Below are positions 8,647-17,228 of a stretch of DNA of 20,224 nucleotides, piece by piece; the stretch's first letter is position 1, and every line of letters starts with the position of its first letter. Source of the DNA: Nemertoderma westbladi (lineage: Eukaryota; Xenacoelomorpha; Nemertodermatida; Nemertodermatidae); NCBI GenBank assembly GCA_032718475.1, contig JAUCBJ010003740.1, positions 1 to 20,224 of the forward strand. Direction: 5' to 3'. The translations under genes were made by a program, and so were the position numbers. The notes beneath the pieces are model-generated. The model did no database searches. It worked only from the letters and a program-made list of their open reading frames with translations, and was not told where the DNA came from.

Positions 8647-8933
8647 TATAAGAAACAATATGGGTACAGTACAAAAAAAAATAAAAAAAACAAAAAAATA
8701 TATATATAGAAACAATGTGATCCAGTCTCCTATCAAAAATGAAACCTAACTACAAATAAACACTTAATAACTGCACAAATAACTATCCTATATATTAGAA
8801 AATAAAGGACATTTAGTCCGCCGAAAGGGGTAAGTCTACATACTAAATTTGATAAAAATAAAGGGTTTCAGGATTTAAACACTGTACCCGGGAAACACAG
8901 CTCCATCATCAGCAGTGTACTGTGAGTCCCTAT
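8647..8933. repeat. Direct repeat copy 1 (~287 bp)
   Basis: Almost identical to 9372-9648 from TATAAGAAACAATATGGG through GAGTCCCTAT. The copies differ mainly in one internal segment: here an A-rich run with interspersed T and C (8673-8699), there a unique CCTGACTGGCG string. Spacing between copies is 725 bp. Confidence 0.9.
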
Positions 8934-9371
8934 CCTATCTAAATACAGCACAGTACCAATTGACCAATATAATACAGGAAATGAAACCAAATACTGAAAT
9001 CGAGAAATAAACAAATCAGATCGGTAGTAAATAGATGAAACCCAAAAACTGATACCACTAAAGCCTAAATAAAATACATGAAACCAAAATAAGAATGAAC
9101 CCAAATGAGAATAGTGACCAAATAGCGAACTACTACAGTATATCTAACCTGCATAACAAATATATCTATAATGGCTGTATTGCACAGTCTAATAATAGAT
9201 ATGTTATATAATGGTATGAATACAGCAGTAAAGCAACCCAAAGGCCATACAGACACCCCCCCCCCCCCAAACACTGATAGAATAATGATACCCCATAGAA
9301 ACTCCCAGAACTAGAGTAACGGAAGCAACTAACTTTCAATAGGCTACAAGAGGCATACTGCACAAGTAATA
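8934..9371. other. Unique 438-bp spacer between the direct repeats
   Basis: No credible gene. Minus-strand open frames here are low-complexity Tyr/Ile/Phe strings. A C13-like tract occurs around 9256-9268 and some GAAACC strings recur. Confidence 0.5.
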
Positions 9372-9648
9372 TATAAGAAACAATATGGGTACAGTACAAC
9401 CTGACTGGCGAAATATATATATAGAAACAATGTGATCCAGTCTCCTATCAAAAATGAAACCTAACTACAAATAAACACTTAATAACTGCACAAATAACTA
9501 TCCTATATATTAGAAAATAAAGGACATTTAGTCCGCCGAAAGGGGTAAGTCTACATACTAAATTTGATAAAAATAAAGGGTTTCAGGATTTAAACACTGT
9601 ACCCGGGAAACACAGCTCCATCATCAGCAGTGTACTGTGAGTCCCTAT
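9372..9648. repeat. Direct repeat copy 2 (~277 bp)
   Basis: Second copy of the repeat at 8647-8933, with near-perfect identity over most of its length. It could be a tandem duplication of about 725 bp, or two copies of a short mobile repeat. It lacks the TG…CA ends expected of LTRs, and nothing between the copies looks like a retroelement. Confidence 0.9.
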
Positions 9649-9677
9649 ACATATATATACTGTATATATATGTATAG
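9645..9677. repeat. Perfect 33-bp hairpin
   Basis: Two 16-base arms (CTATACATATATATAC and its exact complement) around a single T. It starts inside the last bases of direct repeat copy 2 and is absent after copy 1. Confidence 0.85.
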
Positions 9678-10242
9678 TCAATAAATTAGTGGGAAGGGCA
9701 CTTCACGTCGCACGTGAGTGACCTCCACTGGTAACTAAATATATGCACATCTATTTTAGTTCCCCACAGTTTCTAACTATTCGTTTTGGGAATATAATTT
9801 AAAATTTAGTAATTTATCATAATATCTTACAAAAAACTTATATTCATGCAAAAACTCATCATCAGAACTTCTTACGGAACATTGGAATCCACATGCCTCT
9901 GAAAATTTTCGGTTTTCTTTGTTGAGGTGCACATACTCAACCATTCCCAGTTTAGACTTCAAATTTTGACAGGATGTACACTTTATATCAATAATGACAG
10001 GGTTAAAAGATCATGAGCATATCATTAATCAGATTGCATCACCAACGTCGTCAAAGTAGCCCTTTTTCACATTTTTGCAATTCTTCGCAAATATAAACAT
10101 TCACACTGGGTTTCTGATTTTTGTTTTTTAAGTGAATCTTGCTTTACTAAGTCCATTTTGAGTTGCTGTAACATGAGAAACTTATATATCTGGTAAACTA
10201 ATTATCAAAACAATGTAGAATATGTTATAAAAATGGAATTTT
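9678..10242. other. No supported gene
   Basis: A 61-codon minus-strand frame (9777-9962) is open and has mixed composition, but I recognise no motif. The rest is AT-rich and featureless. It may be 3' flank of the L1-like fragment. Confidence 0.35.
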
Positions 10243-10920
10243 TCAAAATTTCAAATTTTTAGAGGATTTTAACAGAGATAATACATACTTCAATCTAAGG
10301 TCCAAAAGTTTTGTTAATAATTTATAATCGACATTTAGAAGTGTTATTGGCCATCTGTTGTCTAAAAACCTTATATCTTTATCATTCTTTTGCATTAAAG
10401 ATATTATCCCCTGCCATTGTGATAGGGGGAGGTCTCCTATAACGAAAGTTTCTTTATAACTGTTTGAGATAAAAAGTTTCAGGTCAGTCCAAAAGAGTTT
10501 AAAGAACTCCGCTGTGAAACCAATCACCACCGGGGCTTTTCCCATTTGGCATTGTTTTTAAAGCAGATAATAGTTCGCATTCTGTAATATGTTTGGAATT
10601 ATACTCCGTAGCAGTGTCCCTGAGGATTGGCATATGGTTGGAAATTTTGTTAAAAAACACATCGCATTATTGCTTAAAGGTGTCTTGCTGACTGGTGGAA
10701 GAAAATAATTTTTTGTTATAAAAGAGCAGATTCCTTCAAAATGTCGTTGTCCTCAGTAATTGTATGGTACTCACCAGTTTTTTTTATTATTTTTATAACA
10801 TTGATATTATTTTTTATCTTTGTTTATGTCCAAAACACAATTGTAATCACCTCCCCAGATTATATTCTCGCCATGAAACTTACTTTCAATTTCTAATTTA
10901 GATATGGAAATTAGTGATGG
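10243..10920 (-). mobile_element. L1/Tx1-like LINE fragment with internal deletion
   Basis: On the minus strand, starting near 10920, an endonuclease segment reads HPSLISISKLEIESKF then IIWGGDYNCVLDINKD, with the GGD(F/Y)N block of AP endonucleases. At about 10800 it jumps into the EN-RT linker and RT start: KKTGEYHTITEDNDILKE, LFSSTSQQDTF, SKHITECELLSALKTMPNGKSPGG. After a one-base shift near 10545 come FTAEFFKLFWTDL, QWQGIISLMQKNDKDI, NRWPITLLNVDYKLLTKLL. The order and motifs match L1/Tx1-type ORF2. The rest of the endonuclease after GGDYN and all catalytic RT blocks are missing, so it is dead. The 5' side was next to the other RT fragment (17480-18190) before the hAT inserted. Confidence 0.75.
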
Positions 10921-10928
10921 ATGTTCAC
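10921..10928. repeat. Left 8-bp target-site duplication of hAT element (ATGTTCAC)
   Basis: ATGTTCAC directly precedes the terminal TAGGGTGTG. The same 8 bases directly follow the mirrored terminus at 17472-17479. An 8-bp duplication is diagnostic of hAT-type (and a few other) transposons. Confidence 0.85.
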
Positions 10929-11168
10929 TAGGGTGTGTCTGGAATCACTTTTTTTTGCCGAATGGCTTAGCAACTCATACAATTGAGGAGGCTTGGCATC
11001 CTGATATGAATACTGATTTTTTTTTCAAAAATCAATGATGGGATCAGGTGGCTCCAGATGGATCAAGATATGACGTCATTGGTAGAAAAGCCTATTTTTA
11101 GAATATCATTGATTCGTGAAAATATTTTCCAAAAACGGTGCAACTTGCACCAGTGAGAAAGATTAGGG
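10929..11168. repeat. Left terminal inverted repeat of hAT element
   Basis: Inverted match to 17471-17229. The right copy is cut at AAT by the nested transposon and resumes at 14863. It contains the outermost subterminal unit with TGACGTCA. Confidence 0.85.
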
Positions 11169-11378
11169 CATTCAGTTGATTGTTGAAATACATTTCAGAT
11201 TTGATTGATCGGATCTGGTGTCTCCAGATGGATCAATTTATGACGTCATTGGTAGAAAAGACTTTTCGAATATTATTGATTCTTCTATATATTTCCGAAA
11301 AACATTACCACTTGCACAAATGAGAAAGATTCGGGCATTCATTTGATTGTTAAAATACATTTTAGTTTTGATTGATAG
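11041..11378. repeat. Two subterminal tandem units (~169 bp) of the hAT left end
   Basis: Units 11041-11209 and 11210-11378 both run GGATC.GGTG.CTCCAGATGG, TGACGTCATTGGTAGAAAAG, a CACTTGCAC/TGCAACTTGCACC block, TGAGAAAGATT and GGGCATTCA.TTGATTG. The inner unit is diverged. TGACGTCA lies at 11071-11078 and 11241-11248. Repeated subterminal motifs are where hAT transposases commonly bind. Confidence 0.85.
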
Positions 11379-11432
11379 GTTTTGTTTGATTAAAGCATAA
11401 TAATCTAACTAAATAAACCAAATAAGCAAGCC

Positions 11433-12938
11433 TTACATTGACAGTTTGAGCTTAAAATCTGACTTTGTATTGAATACTGGACGATCCTTTCGAGCAGCCA
11501 ACTTTGTAAGTATAAGTCCATCTCGACGATCAACACCAACTACTTTAGATGACACCTCAGCCACAACTTGAACCATTCGTGAATTTGACTCTCGGATAGA
11601 ATGTAGCTCATGGACTTCCAAGTTGGCAGTGAGTGGTGGTTCAGTGACATCAGTACTTTGCCAGTCTATTATGTCATAGTAGTCACTAGCATCAAAATTA
11701 ATTGTGACAGGGACTACAAACTGCCGGACTGCAGCTTCAGACGTACGAGATTTACGAGCCTTCGCAATGCGACGTACAGCAAGTTCTCGAATAAAGTCTC
11801 TATCGTCAAACAACATGGAATAGAGAACATTCTCATGGTGAGCGAAGTATGCATTGTGGAGAATCACCCTGTCAACAACCATCTTGGCTTCATCAAGGCA
11901 ACGAGTCCAGGAAATAAGGTTGAATAAGTTACACGAGCCATTCTGTAGAAGATTTCGACGTTTTATAAGAAACCACATTGGTGAGTAAACAGTGATGATG
12001 AAGTGGACGATGATTTCTAAACTCCTAGAGGGTGTAGCAGTGCTGATGTAAAGCCTGCAAACTCTGTTTGCAGTTGTTAACCAACGTGAATGAGCCAACT
12101 TGCCAGGCTGGTTACGTGCAAATTCCTCACTACATATACTGCTGATGATTGCCTGGGTAATAAGATACAAGTACTTCTGATCCTTGCTTAAGCTGTTCAA
12201 AGCAGTCTTCTCCATGTCTGTAAAATTTGGGGAATATATTTCCTTGTATTTAACAACTGGAAGTGATACAAGATCTTTTTTGATTTCAACACCAATAGGA
12301 CCTTTGTAGGAATTTGGGCCATCAGTCTGTCCATCAAAGTGGATAAATAGATGTCGAAGAGGGAGTTCATTTAGGTGCAGCATGCAAACTGCCCATTGCA
12401 GTGGAGATTTCATATGATTTTCCAGCAGACGTATCACACCTCCTTTCCTTCCTGTGTTGGTGTTTGTTCCATCACAACTAACGAACCTCAACATAGTGAG
12501 AGGGATTTCCCTTTCTTTGAGGTATTCTATCACGGCTCTAAATATATCATTAGATGTCCCGAATTTGGGAGTGACATGGCCCATGTACATCCCAGAAGGT
12601 TCTTGAACAATAACGTAATGTGTCTCTTTGGCAGATAAAATGTGTCTTGATCTAGATTCCTGAATCTTTGTAATGTCATTTCTGCCATCAAACGAAATCC
12701 CAAATAGGTCTAGCTTGTTAGTTCTGTGTGTTGACAAGAGGCTTTGTTGTAGTGTATGTATACCAGATCGAATTTTACCTGGCCCAATTATAATTCTGTC
12801 ATCAACATCAGTTAGCATATCACTGAGAGTAGCTGAGGCAATGGCAGCTGTTGCTCTTAAAGATACACCATACCGACTGGCTTCACAGCAAACAGCTGAG
12901 ACATTAACAAGTGGCTGAGGCTTTTTGAATTGTAACAA
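11433..12938 (-). CDS. Catalytic C-terminal part of the hAT-like transposase
   Basis: This is the largest unbroken open frame in the window, 501 codons from a non-ATG codon just after the frameshift, so its start is not a real initiation site. It contains the candidate catalytic residues: Asp in FDGRND, Asp in SCDGT, and Glu in HHEN. It also has the CxxH and RW motifs shared with hAT transposases. In between lies NELPLRHLFIHFDGQTDGP, a strongly conserved-looking helical stretch. The tail (about 400-501) has no recognisable motif. Confidence 0.75.
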   Translation of the reverse strand: MLQFKKPQPLVNVSAVCCEASRYGVSLRATAAIASATLSDMLTDVDDRIIIGPGKIRSGIHTLQQSLLSTHRTNKLDLFGISFDGRNDITKIQESRSRHILSAKETHYVIVQEPSGMYMGHVTPKFGTSNDIFRAVIEYLKEREIPLTMLRFVSCDGTNTNTGRKGGVIRLLENHMKSPLQWAVCMLHLNELPLRHLFIHFDGQTDGPNSYKGPIGVEIKKDLVSLPVVKYKEIYSPNFTDMEKTALNSLSKDQKYLYLITQAIISSICSEEFARNQPGKLAHSRWLTTANRVCRLYISTATPSRSLEIIVHFIITVYSPMWFLIKRRNLLQNGSCNLFNLISWTRCLDEAKMVVDRVILHNAYFAHHENVLYSMLFDDRDFIRELAVRRIAKARKSRTSEAAVRQFVVPVTINFDASDYYDIIDWQSTDVTEPPLTANLEVHELHSIRESNSRMVQVVAEVSSKVVGVDRRDGLILTKLAARKDRPVFNTKSDFKLKLSM

Positions 12939-13624
12939 GATTCATCATCGCTGCTGTCAATCTTGGTGTCTTGGCCATCAGAACGTTTCACTACTTTATT
13001 TGGAATTCCATCATTTTGATTAGTTATAGAATTTGGAAGAGAATCAGGAACTGATTCCTCACAAACTATAGGATAAGATAACCTACGTCTTACTGCTTCT
13101 CACTCATGCCGCTGAGCTGCCTGATAATTTCTGGTAACCCGCTTGATGTTAGCTGTACTCACTAAACGATCTAGACTACCGATAACCATCCTTCGATTAT
13201 TACGCTGATCTTTCAAGAAATCCAACTCTCTAGCAGCAACACTTTTATCATCAACAACATCAAACAGTCCATTAAAATTTGTTTGCATCATTTCAACTCT
13301 TTCCACATAATATGGCTTCGACTTTTGATCATCTCGAAACTTGTTCAATTTCTTTACATCCAATACTGATTTGGTTATCTTTTTAATGATACCTTCAACA
13401 CTGATAGTTGGTATGCTGGCACGTGCATAGATCTCTGTAACATCATTTGCCACTAGTTGCGAAATTGTGCGGTATCCAGGTTCCTTACTTGTAGCATTTG
13501 CTGTTTTGTCATCTTCTTTTGTGTACTGGTAGTGTTGTAGAACTTCTCTAAGGGTAGGTAATTGATTGAATGGTAGTTTGGCTGGTTGGCCATATAGTTT
13601 GGCGGTGGTTGTTCTTGTACTCAT
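11433..13624 (-). pseudogene. hAT-like transposase with an in-frame stop and a frameshift
   Basis: Minus-strand transposase of about 730 codons, expected to cut and paste the surrounding element. The N-terminal part starts at the ATG at 13624 (MSTRTTTAKLYG) and carries FNQLPTLREVLQHY, YARASIPTIS and FLKDQRNNRRMVIGSLD. It hits a TGA at 13100-13102 (after QAAQRHE), although the same frame stays open and coding-like to about 12950. A one-base shift then leads into the 501-codon C-terminal part ending at 11433. There I see FDGRND (about 83-88, first Asp), VSCDGTNTNTG (Asp 156), WAVCMLH with the hAT-type CxxH (185-188), SRW (284-286) and FAHHEN (Glu 369), a plausible D-D-E set in an RNase-H-like fold with helical insertion. 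I see no BED finger. The family resembles divergent multi-copy invertebrate transposase-like proteins known to me without a firm name. Confidence 0.75.
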
Positions 13625-13726
13625 TTCACATGTACACAAGATCCCAAATACAACTCGCGATAATACTTATAATACTAATATTACAGTACAATATAATACT
13701 ATACAGTAGGGCTACTACATACTACA

Positions 13727-14126
13727 ATGTTTTTTGAAGCCTTAGGCATTGATGTGCTTTTGAATTTACCGCTACACTCTTTGGAAGCAAGTAATCTTGA
13801 TACAGCACGGTTGCTATGCAACAAAGTAACAATTCATCATTATGTGGAATATGTGGCCTTCACCTACAGAGAAAATAAAGAAATTTATGAAAAGTTTATG
13901 GAAGTTTATGAAAATTCTCAAAAATTTCAATTAGAACAGGGTAAACAAAATGTTCCCCAACTTAAAAACTAAAAATCGGCTTTATAAACCGTTTACATAT
14001 TATACATCTCTATTTTCTCATTTTAAACGTAAATTTTTACAGACTGGGCTGCGGGCACGACCTGGCACAGTGGAAAACATCCGTGATGTGGCGTATCCTG
14101 TCCGTAAAGCTAAACCTAATCAATGA
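13727..14126 (+). CDS. Small divergent gene inside the hAT element, possible two-exon accessory protein
   Basis: This frame lies head-to-head with the transposase; about 100 bp of AT-rich sequence separates the two starts and could be a shared promoter. The first frame (13727-13972) encodes 81 aa from a good ATG, MFFEALGIDVLLNLPLHSLE…, ending in a charged helical segment with YRENKEIYEKFMEVYENSQKF. A donor-like ACAGG|GTAAAC at 13941 and an acceptor TTTTTACAG at 14042 suggest an intron of about 102 bp. Exon 2 would then read TGLRARPGTVENIRDVAYP…KPNQ and stop at 14124-14126. That reading needs the extra G before GTAAAC to be a later insertion; without it the spliced frame gives a different short tail. 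No family is recognised. It could be an accessory gene or a captured host exon. Confidence 0.4.
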
Positions 14127-14568
14127 ATTGATGCCTATCCCGCAAACTTTGAAACACAATCTAATTTTTTACTGTAGTCATTTATACTCTATTTATATAT
14201 TTATAGGTAGAGGTTTGCAAATGAAACTGTAAATTCCAGAATTACAGTAGTATATTTCAGAATTTCAGCATGTAGGCTTCTTACTGTGTAACACAGTCGA
14301 CAGACATAACAGGAGAAACTGACTAGTGAGAATATCTATTAATCAGTACCGAAACATATTTCAAAAAACCCGCCATATAATTTGCTAATTTGTAGCTACT
14401 GTATTTTTTTGGTACAGTAAAGGTACTATGTTTTTTTATATCAATGTAAGGCTTTCTTATTTGGCATGATTCAGTGATTGGCATGATTCAGCATTATTTT
14501 CCTACTTTACTTACCATATCATATGAGAGTGGTTCTATTATTAGCACTTTTTGTTCTTCAATTGGACA
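14127..14568. other. Non-coding interior of the hAT element
   Basis: AT-rich. A 14-bp string GGCATGATTCAG occurs twice near 14462 and 14479. No gene seen. Confidence 0.5.
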
Positions 14569-14863
14569 TTTTTAGGTGTGACGTCACCATTTAGTTACTC
14601 TGGAGCCAACTGGTCCCATCAATAAAAACTAAACAATCAACTAAACAATCAACTCAACTTTCAAAAATCAACTTTCAACAATCAACTCAATGCCCGGATC
14701 TTTCTCATTTATATGCAAGTTGTACCGTTTTTGGAAAATAATTTCACGAATCAATGATATTCTAAAAATAGCCTTTTCTACCAATGACGTCATATCTTGA
14801 TTCATCTGGAGCCACCTGATCCGATCAATCATATCTAAAATGTATTTCAACAATCAACTGAAT
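14569..14863. repeat. Subterminal units of the hAT right end (inner part)
   Basis: Inverted relative to the left end. A partial unit (14569-14625) keeps TGACGTCA at 14579-14586 and CTCTGGAGCC. A full unit follows (about 14660-14823, TGACGTCA at 14785-14792). The start of the outermost unit (14824-14863) is then interrupted by the nested transposon and continues at 17232. Confidence 0.8.
14861..14863. repeat. Left 3-bp target duplication (AAT) of nested transposon
   Basis: AAT precedes TAGTCCGG here, and AAT follows CCGGACTA at 17229-17231. The unoccupied sequence in the opposite arm (11168-11195 region, complement CTGAATGCCC) has a single AAT, which fixes the duplication at 3 bp. Confidence 0.85.
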
Positions 14864-15160
14864 TAGTCCGGCAGCCACAATGGTATACCGAAAATTTTTG
14901 GACGGATTCAATTTTTTTGATGTTTTGAGTTCTATAGGTCCCACTTAATGAGGAAATGGCGATTATAACATTTTTGACTTTGGGCATTTTGAAATAACGA
15001 CCTAGTTGCTAAGGACCACGTAATTCTAATTTAAAGCATAGCAACTGCAAACAGCATGTCATATTGGATTGAAATCTTCTACAAAGTCAATATAGTTCAT
15101 TTACGAAATAATGACAGTATTTTTTGTCTGATTTTTAGATCCTGTTGCTATGGAGACGGC
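14864..15160. repeat. Left long inverted repeat of nested transposon
   Basis: Pairs with 17228-16940. The first 15 bp are identical, then similarity declines. X-box-like strings lie at matching distances: GTTGCTAAGGACCAC near 15006 against GTTTCTATGGACTAC on the right, and GTTGCTATGGAGAC at 15144-15157 against GTTGCTATGGTAAC (complement of 16943-16956). Confidence 0.75.
15144..15157 (+). promoter_or_regulatory. X-box-like palindrome GTTGCTATGGAGAC
   Basis: Matches the RFX consensus RYYNYYATRRNRAC. The first base is 280 bp from the left terminus of the nested transposon. It could be a transposase binding site rather than an RFX site. Confidence 0.5.
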
Positions 15161-16090
15161 ATTCAAGTTTAGTGTTTCGATTTCAAACGCCTTTAATTAT
15201 ACAATTAGTTACAAAATATGCACCAAAGTTAGTTAAATTATGTTTATTTTATTAGCGTGGCCTTTCTGTAACTTTAGACAAGGTTAAGAATCTAAATTGG
15301 GCTGATATTTATTTCCTAACCTGACATGTTTGAGTGTTAACATAATTATTAAATATTACAAATTTCAGCGATTATAACATTTAGGTGATGTTTCTATGGT
15401 AACTATATTTGTTATTTCCAGTTTAGCTCCTTTCTACTGTACTGTGTATCTTATTTTATTGTACCCGTATTCATAAGTCGATACCGTAAGGGATAGTACA
15501 GATAAAGTGCATAAAGTACCTTAGCAAAGTAGATTAGAGTGGATTCTACTGTACAGTATAGTATGTTCCTGCGTTCCAACATACGATATAATAATATTTC
15601 TAATATTCCAAATTTTGAGTTGGGTACTACAGTACTTTTTCTTGGGTGACCATTTCGATATGGAGAATTGGGTTTGGAATTCATAACTATTGATGATCAT
15701 TAGTTATGATTATTAGTTAGGCCTATGATTTATCAATGAGTTAGGCATCACTTTTAGTGTTTTCTTTATGGAATAGCTAGTGAGTTTCCAGGTCTCTGCA
15801 TTTAAATGGGACTTGTTCTATAGAAAATTGATATACTCGTAGTTTCTTATATGGAATGTTTTTTCATTGATATGAAAATGTCATTAGCTTGTTCTAGAAA
15901 ATTGACATAGTTTTAGTTTCTTATACGTGAGTCGAATTGTTCATTTAATTGTCATCGGTATGTTTTTTTAATGTTTTTTTAATAATTAAAATGGTACTGT
16001 ATCGAATTAGGAATTACTAGCAATTACTGTAAAAAATTCTAAAATGACTAGTACGAACTTTCATAAGATATTATGGGTGCCACCTGGAAA
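15158..16090. other. Interior of nested transposon; two ~75-bp imperfect direct repeats
   Basis: No supported gene. At about 15808-15887 and 15888-15960 two adjacent units share CTTGTTCTA(TA)GAAAATTGA, TAGTTTCTTATA and GT.ATTAG-type ends. A minus-strand frame at 15451-15684 has no motif support. Confidence 0.5.
15390..15403 (+). promoter_or_regulatory. X-box-like palindrome GTTTCTATGGTAAC
   Basis: Full match to RYYNYYATRRNRAC, 526 bp from the left terminus of the nested transposon. Confidence 0.45.
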
Positions 16091-16102
16091 AAACAGTAAC
16101 TA

Positions 16103-16465
16103 TTGTTTGTATCTGGCAAAGCGAAAGTCATCAAGGCTTTGGGGAAAGGACTCACTCTTACTTGTTTGGGAGATATGGAAGCACCGCAATCTACAGTCTT
16201 AATGGAATGTACTAACTTTATAACTGACTGGCGTGACTGCTATGGATATGACTCAGACAACATGATCCAGTCACGACAAAAGGTGTGCACAGAAAAAACA
16301 ATTACCAGCTGTGCAAAGCTGCAAACAATACCACCAACCACTGACTCCTTCTCAGAGAACGTGAAAACAGTCCATTTGCAACAAGGTGTGGAAGAACTCA
16401 ATGGACTATGGAACTTTTCCCAATATTTTACAGACGATTTAAAATGCCTTGTAATGGCTCAGTAG
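16103..16465 (+). pseudogene. C-terminal fragment of a TE-associated protein with the IPPTTDSFSENVK motif
   Basis: A 120-codon frame without an ATG at its start (upstream TAA at 16097). It may begin as an exon after AAAAAACAG at 16096. It reads GKAKVIKALGKGLTLTCLGDM, CYGYDSDNMIQSRQKVCTEKT, KLQTIPPTTDSFSENVKTVHLQQ and a short tail. I recall a recurrent pattern in large multi-copy invertebrate proteins of unknown function: an ‘LPPT…F..N..R.H.Q’ block after a KL..LPPTT motif, normally followed by a W-containing segment and a Cys-rich domain. Here the Cys-rich part is missing and the tail stops early. AATAAA at 16471-16476 follows at once. It is likely the remnant of the coding gene of this transposon family; the link to transposition is inference. 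Confidence 0.5.
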
Positions 16466-16470
16466 AACTC

Positions 16471-16476
16471 AATAAA
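16471..16476 (+). terminator. Candidate polyadenylation signal AATAAA
   Basis: It lies 6 bp after the TAG stop of the 16103-16465 frame. Common by chance in AT-rich DNA, but the position supports a real gene 3' end. Confidence 0.4.
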
Positions 16477-16479
16477 ATT

Positions 16480-16940
16480 AATTCAGTATCGTTATACTTG
16501 TTTGAAAATTAATTTAATTATATTAAAAACATTTAAGGGAAAGGATCAGGTTACAGTGACGGTGTTTTCTAACCAAAACAATAAACTATGCATTATTTCA
16601 CTTGCGGTCAATTAGCGCTGAAGATCACTATTTTCACTTGCGGTCAAAGTGCGCCACTATCTGAAACAAGCAGGAAACAAATATTTATATATACATTTTA
16701 AAGTAATAATTTGTTGTCAAGGTTTGAAATGCTTCCGATGTGATGTCCGCAATAAATTACTGTGGTTTCCATGAAAACGGGTATTTGTTGCTAAACATAT
16801 TTCTACACAAAATTGAAGTGGTGCATATTATTTAGGGAAACATATTATTAATAAAGTGCACAGACAAAACAAAAAACACATGAGTGTCAGTAGGCATAGT
16901 AGTTTTTCTTTGGAAAGATAGACTGATAGTTATAGTGCCT
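16480..16940. other. Right interior of nested transposon; short direct repeats
   Basis: No gene. A 16-bp string TTTCACTTGCGGTCAA occurs at 16596-16611 and 16632-16647, spaced 36 bp apart. An X-box-like site lies at 16765-16778. Confidence 0.6.
16765..16778 (+). promoter_or_regulatory. X-box-like palindrome GTTTCCATGAAAAC
   Basis: Full match to RYYNYYATRRNRAC, 450 bp from the right terminus of the nested transposon. Confidence 0.45.
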
Positions 16941-16942
16941 TC

Positions 16943-16956
16943 GTTACCATAGCAAC
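16943..16956 (-). promoter_or_regulatory. X-box palindrome GTTACCATAGCAAC
   Basis: Near-symmetric RFX X-box (GTTGCTATGGTAAC on the other strand). It lies 272 bp from the right terminus, mirroring the site 280 bp from the left terminus. Confidence 0.5.
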
Positions 16957-17228
16957 ACTTCAATAGTTTCTCTAAAATTTTCATATTTTCCATCAAAATT
17001 ACAACCAGTTCAAGCCCACCATTTAATCGCCATTCTGATTGCTAAGCTTTCAAAGAAATTGCTGTAGTCCATAGAAACGGGTCATTAATTCAAATTGCCC
17101 AAGGTGTCAAAGTCCATAAATCACTTTTTTATGTTAAGAGGGACCCCTAGACACCAAAACATCCAAAAAATGTAATCCGTCCAAAAATTTTCGGTTGGGC
17201 CAAAAAGAGGTACGTGGCTGCCGGACTA

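Larger units (their letters stand above)
14864..17228. mobile_element. Nested DNA transposon, 2,365 bp, TIR TAGTCCGGCAGCCAC, 3-bp duplication
   Basis: The ends are inverted copies of TAGTCCGGCAGCCAC. After a roughly 10-bp length difference, similarity continues through CCGAAAATTTTTGGACGGATT, a GGATGTTTTG/TGATGTTTTG block, TTGGGCA(A/T)TTTGAA and beyond, in degenerate form for at least 280 bp. A 3-bp duplication and TIRs of this kind are compatible with PIF/Harbinger, Chapaev-like, CACTA or Academ-like elements, and none is proven. The interior carries only a 120-codon C-terminal-like protein fragment with an AATAAA just after its stop, so this copy is non-autonomous. It inserted after the hAT, into its right end. 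Confidence 0.85.

Noticed and set aside
8868-9399. Three overlapping minus-strand open frames of 69-78 codons
   Set aside because: Low-complexity Tyr/Ile/Phe/Ser composition, overlap with direct-repeat DNA and no motifs; they reflect AT-rich sequence with few stops on that strand.
8647-9648. LTR retrotransposon flanked by 280-bp LTRs
   Set aside because: No TG…CA termini, no primer-binding site or polypurine tract seen, and only 438 bp of non-coding spacer.
15451-15684. 77-codon minus-strand frame in the nested transposon
   Set aside because: No recognised motif, and located in degenerate, AT-rich interior sequence.
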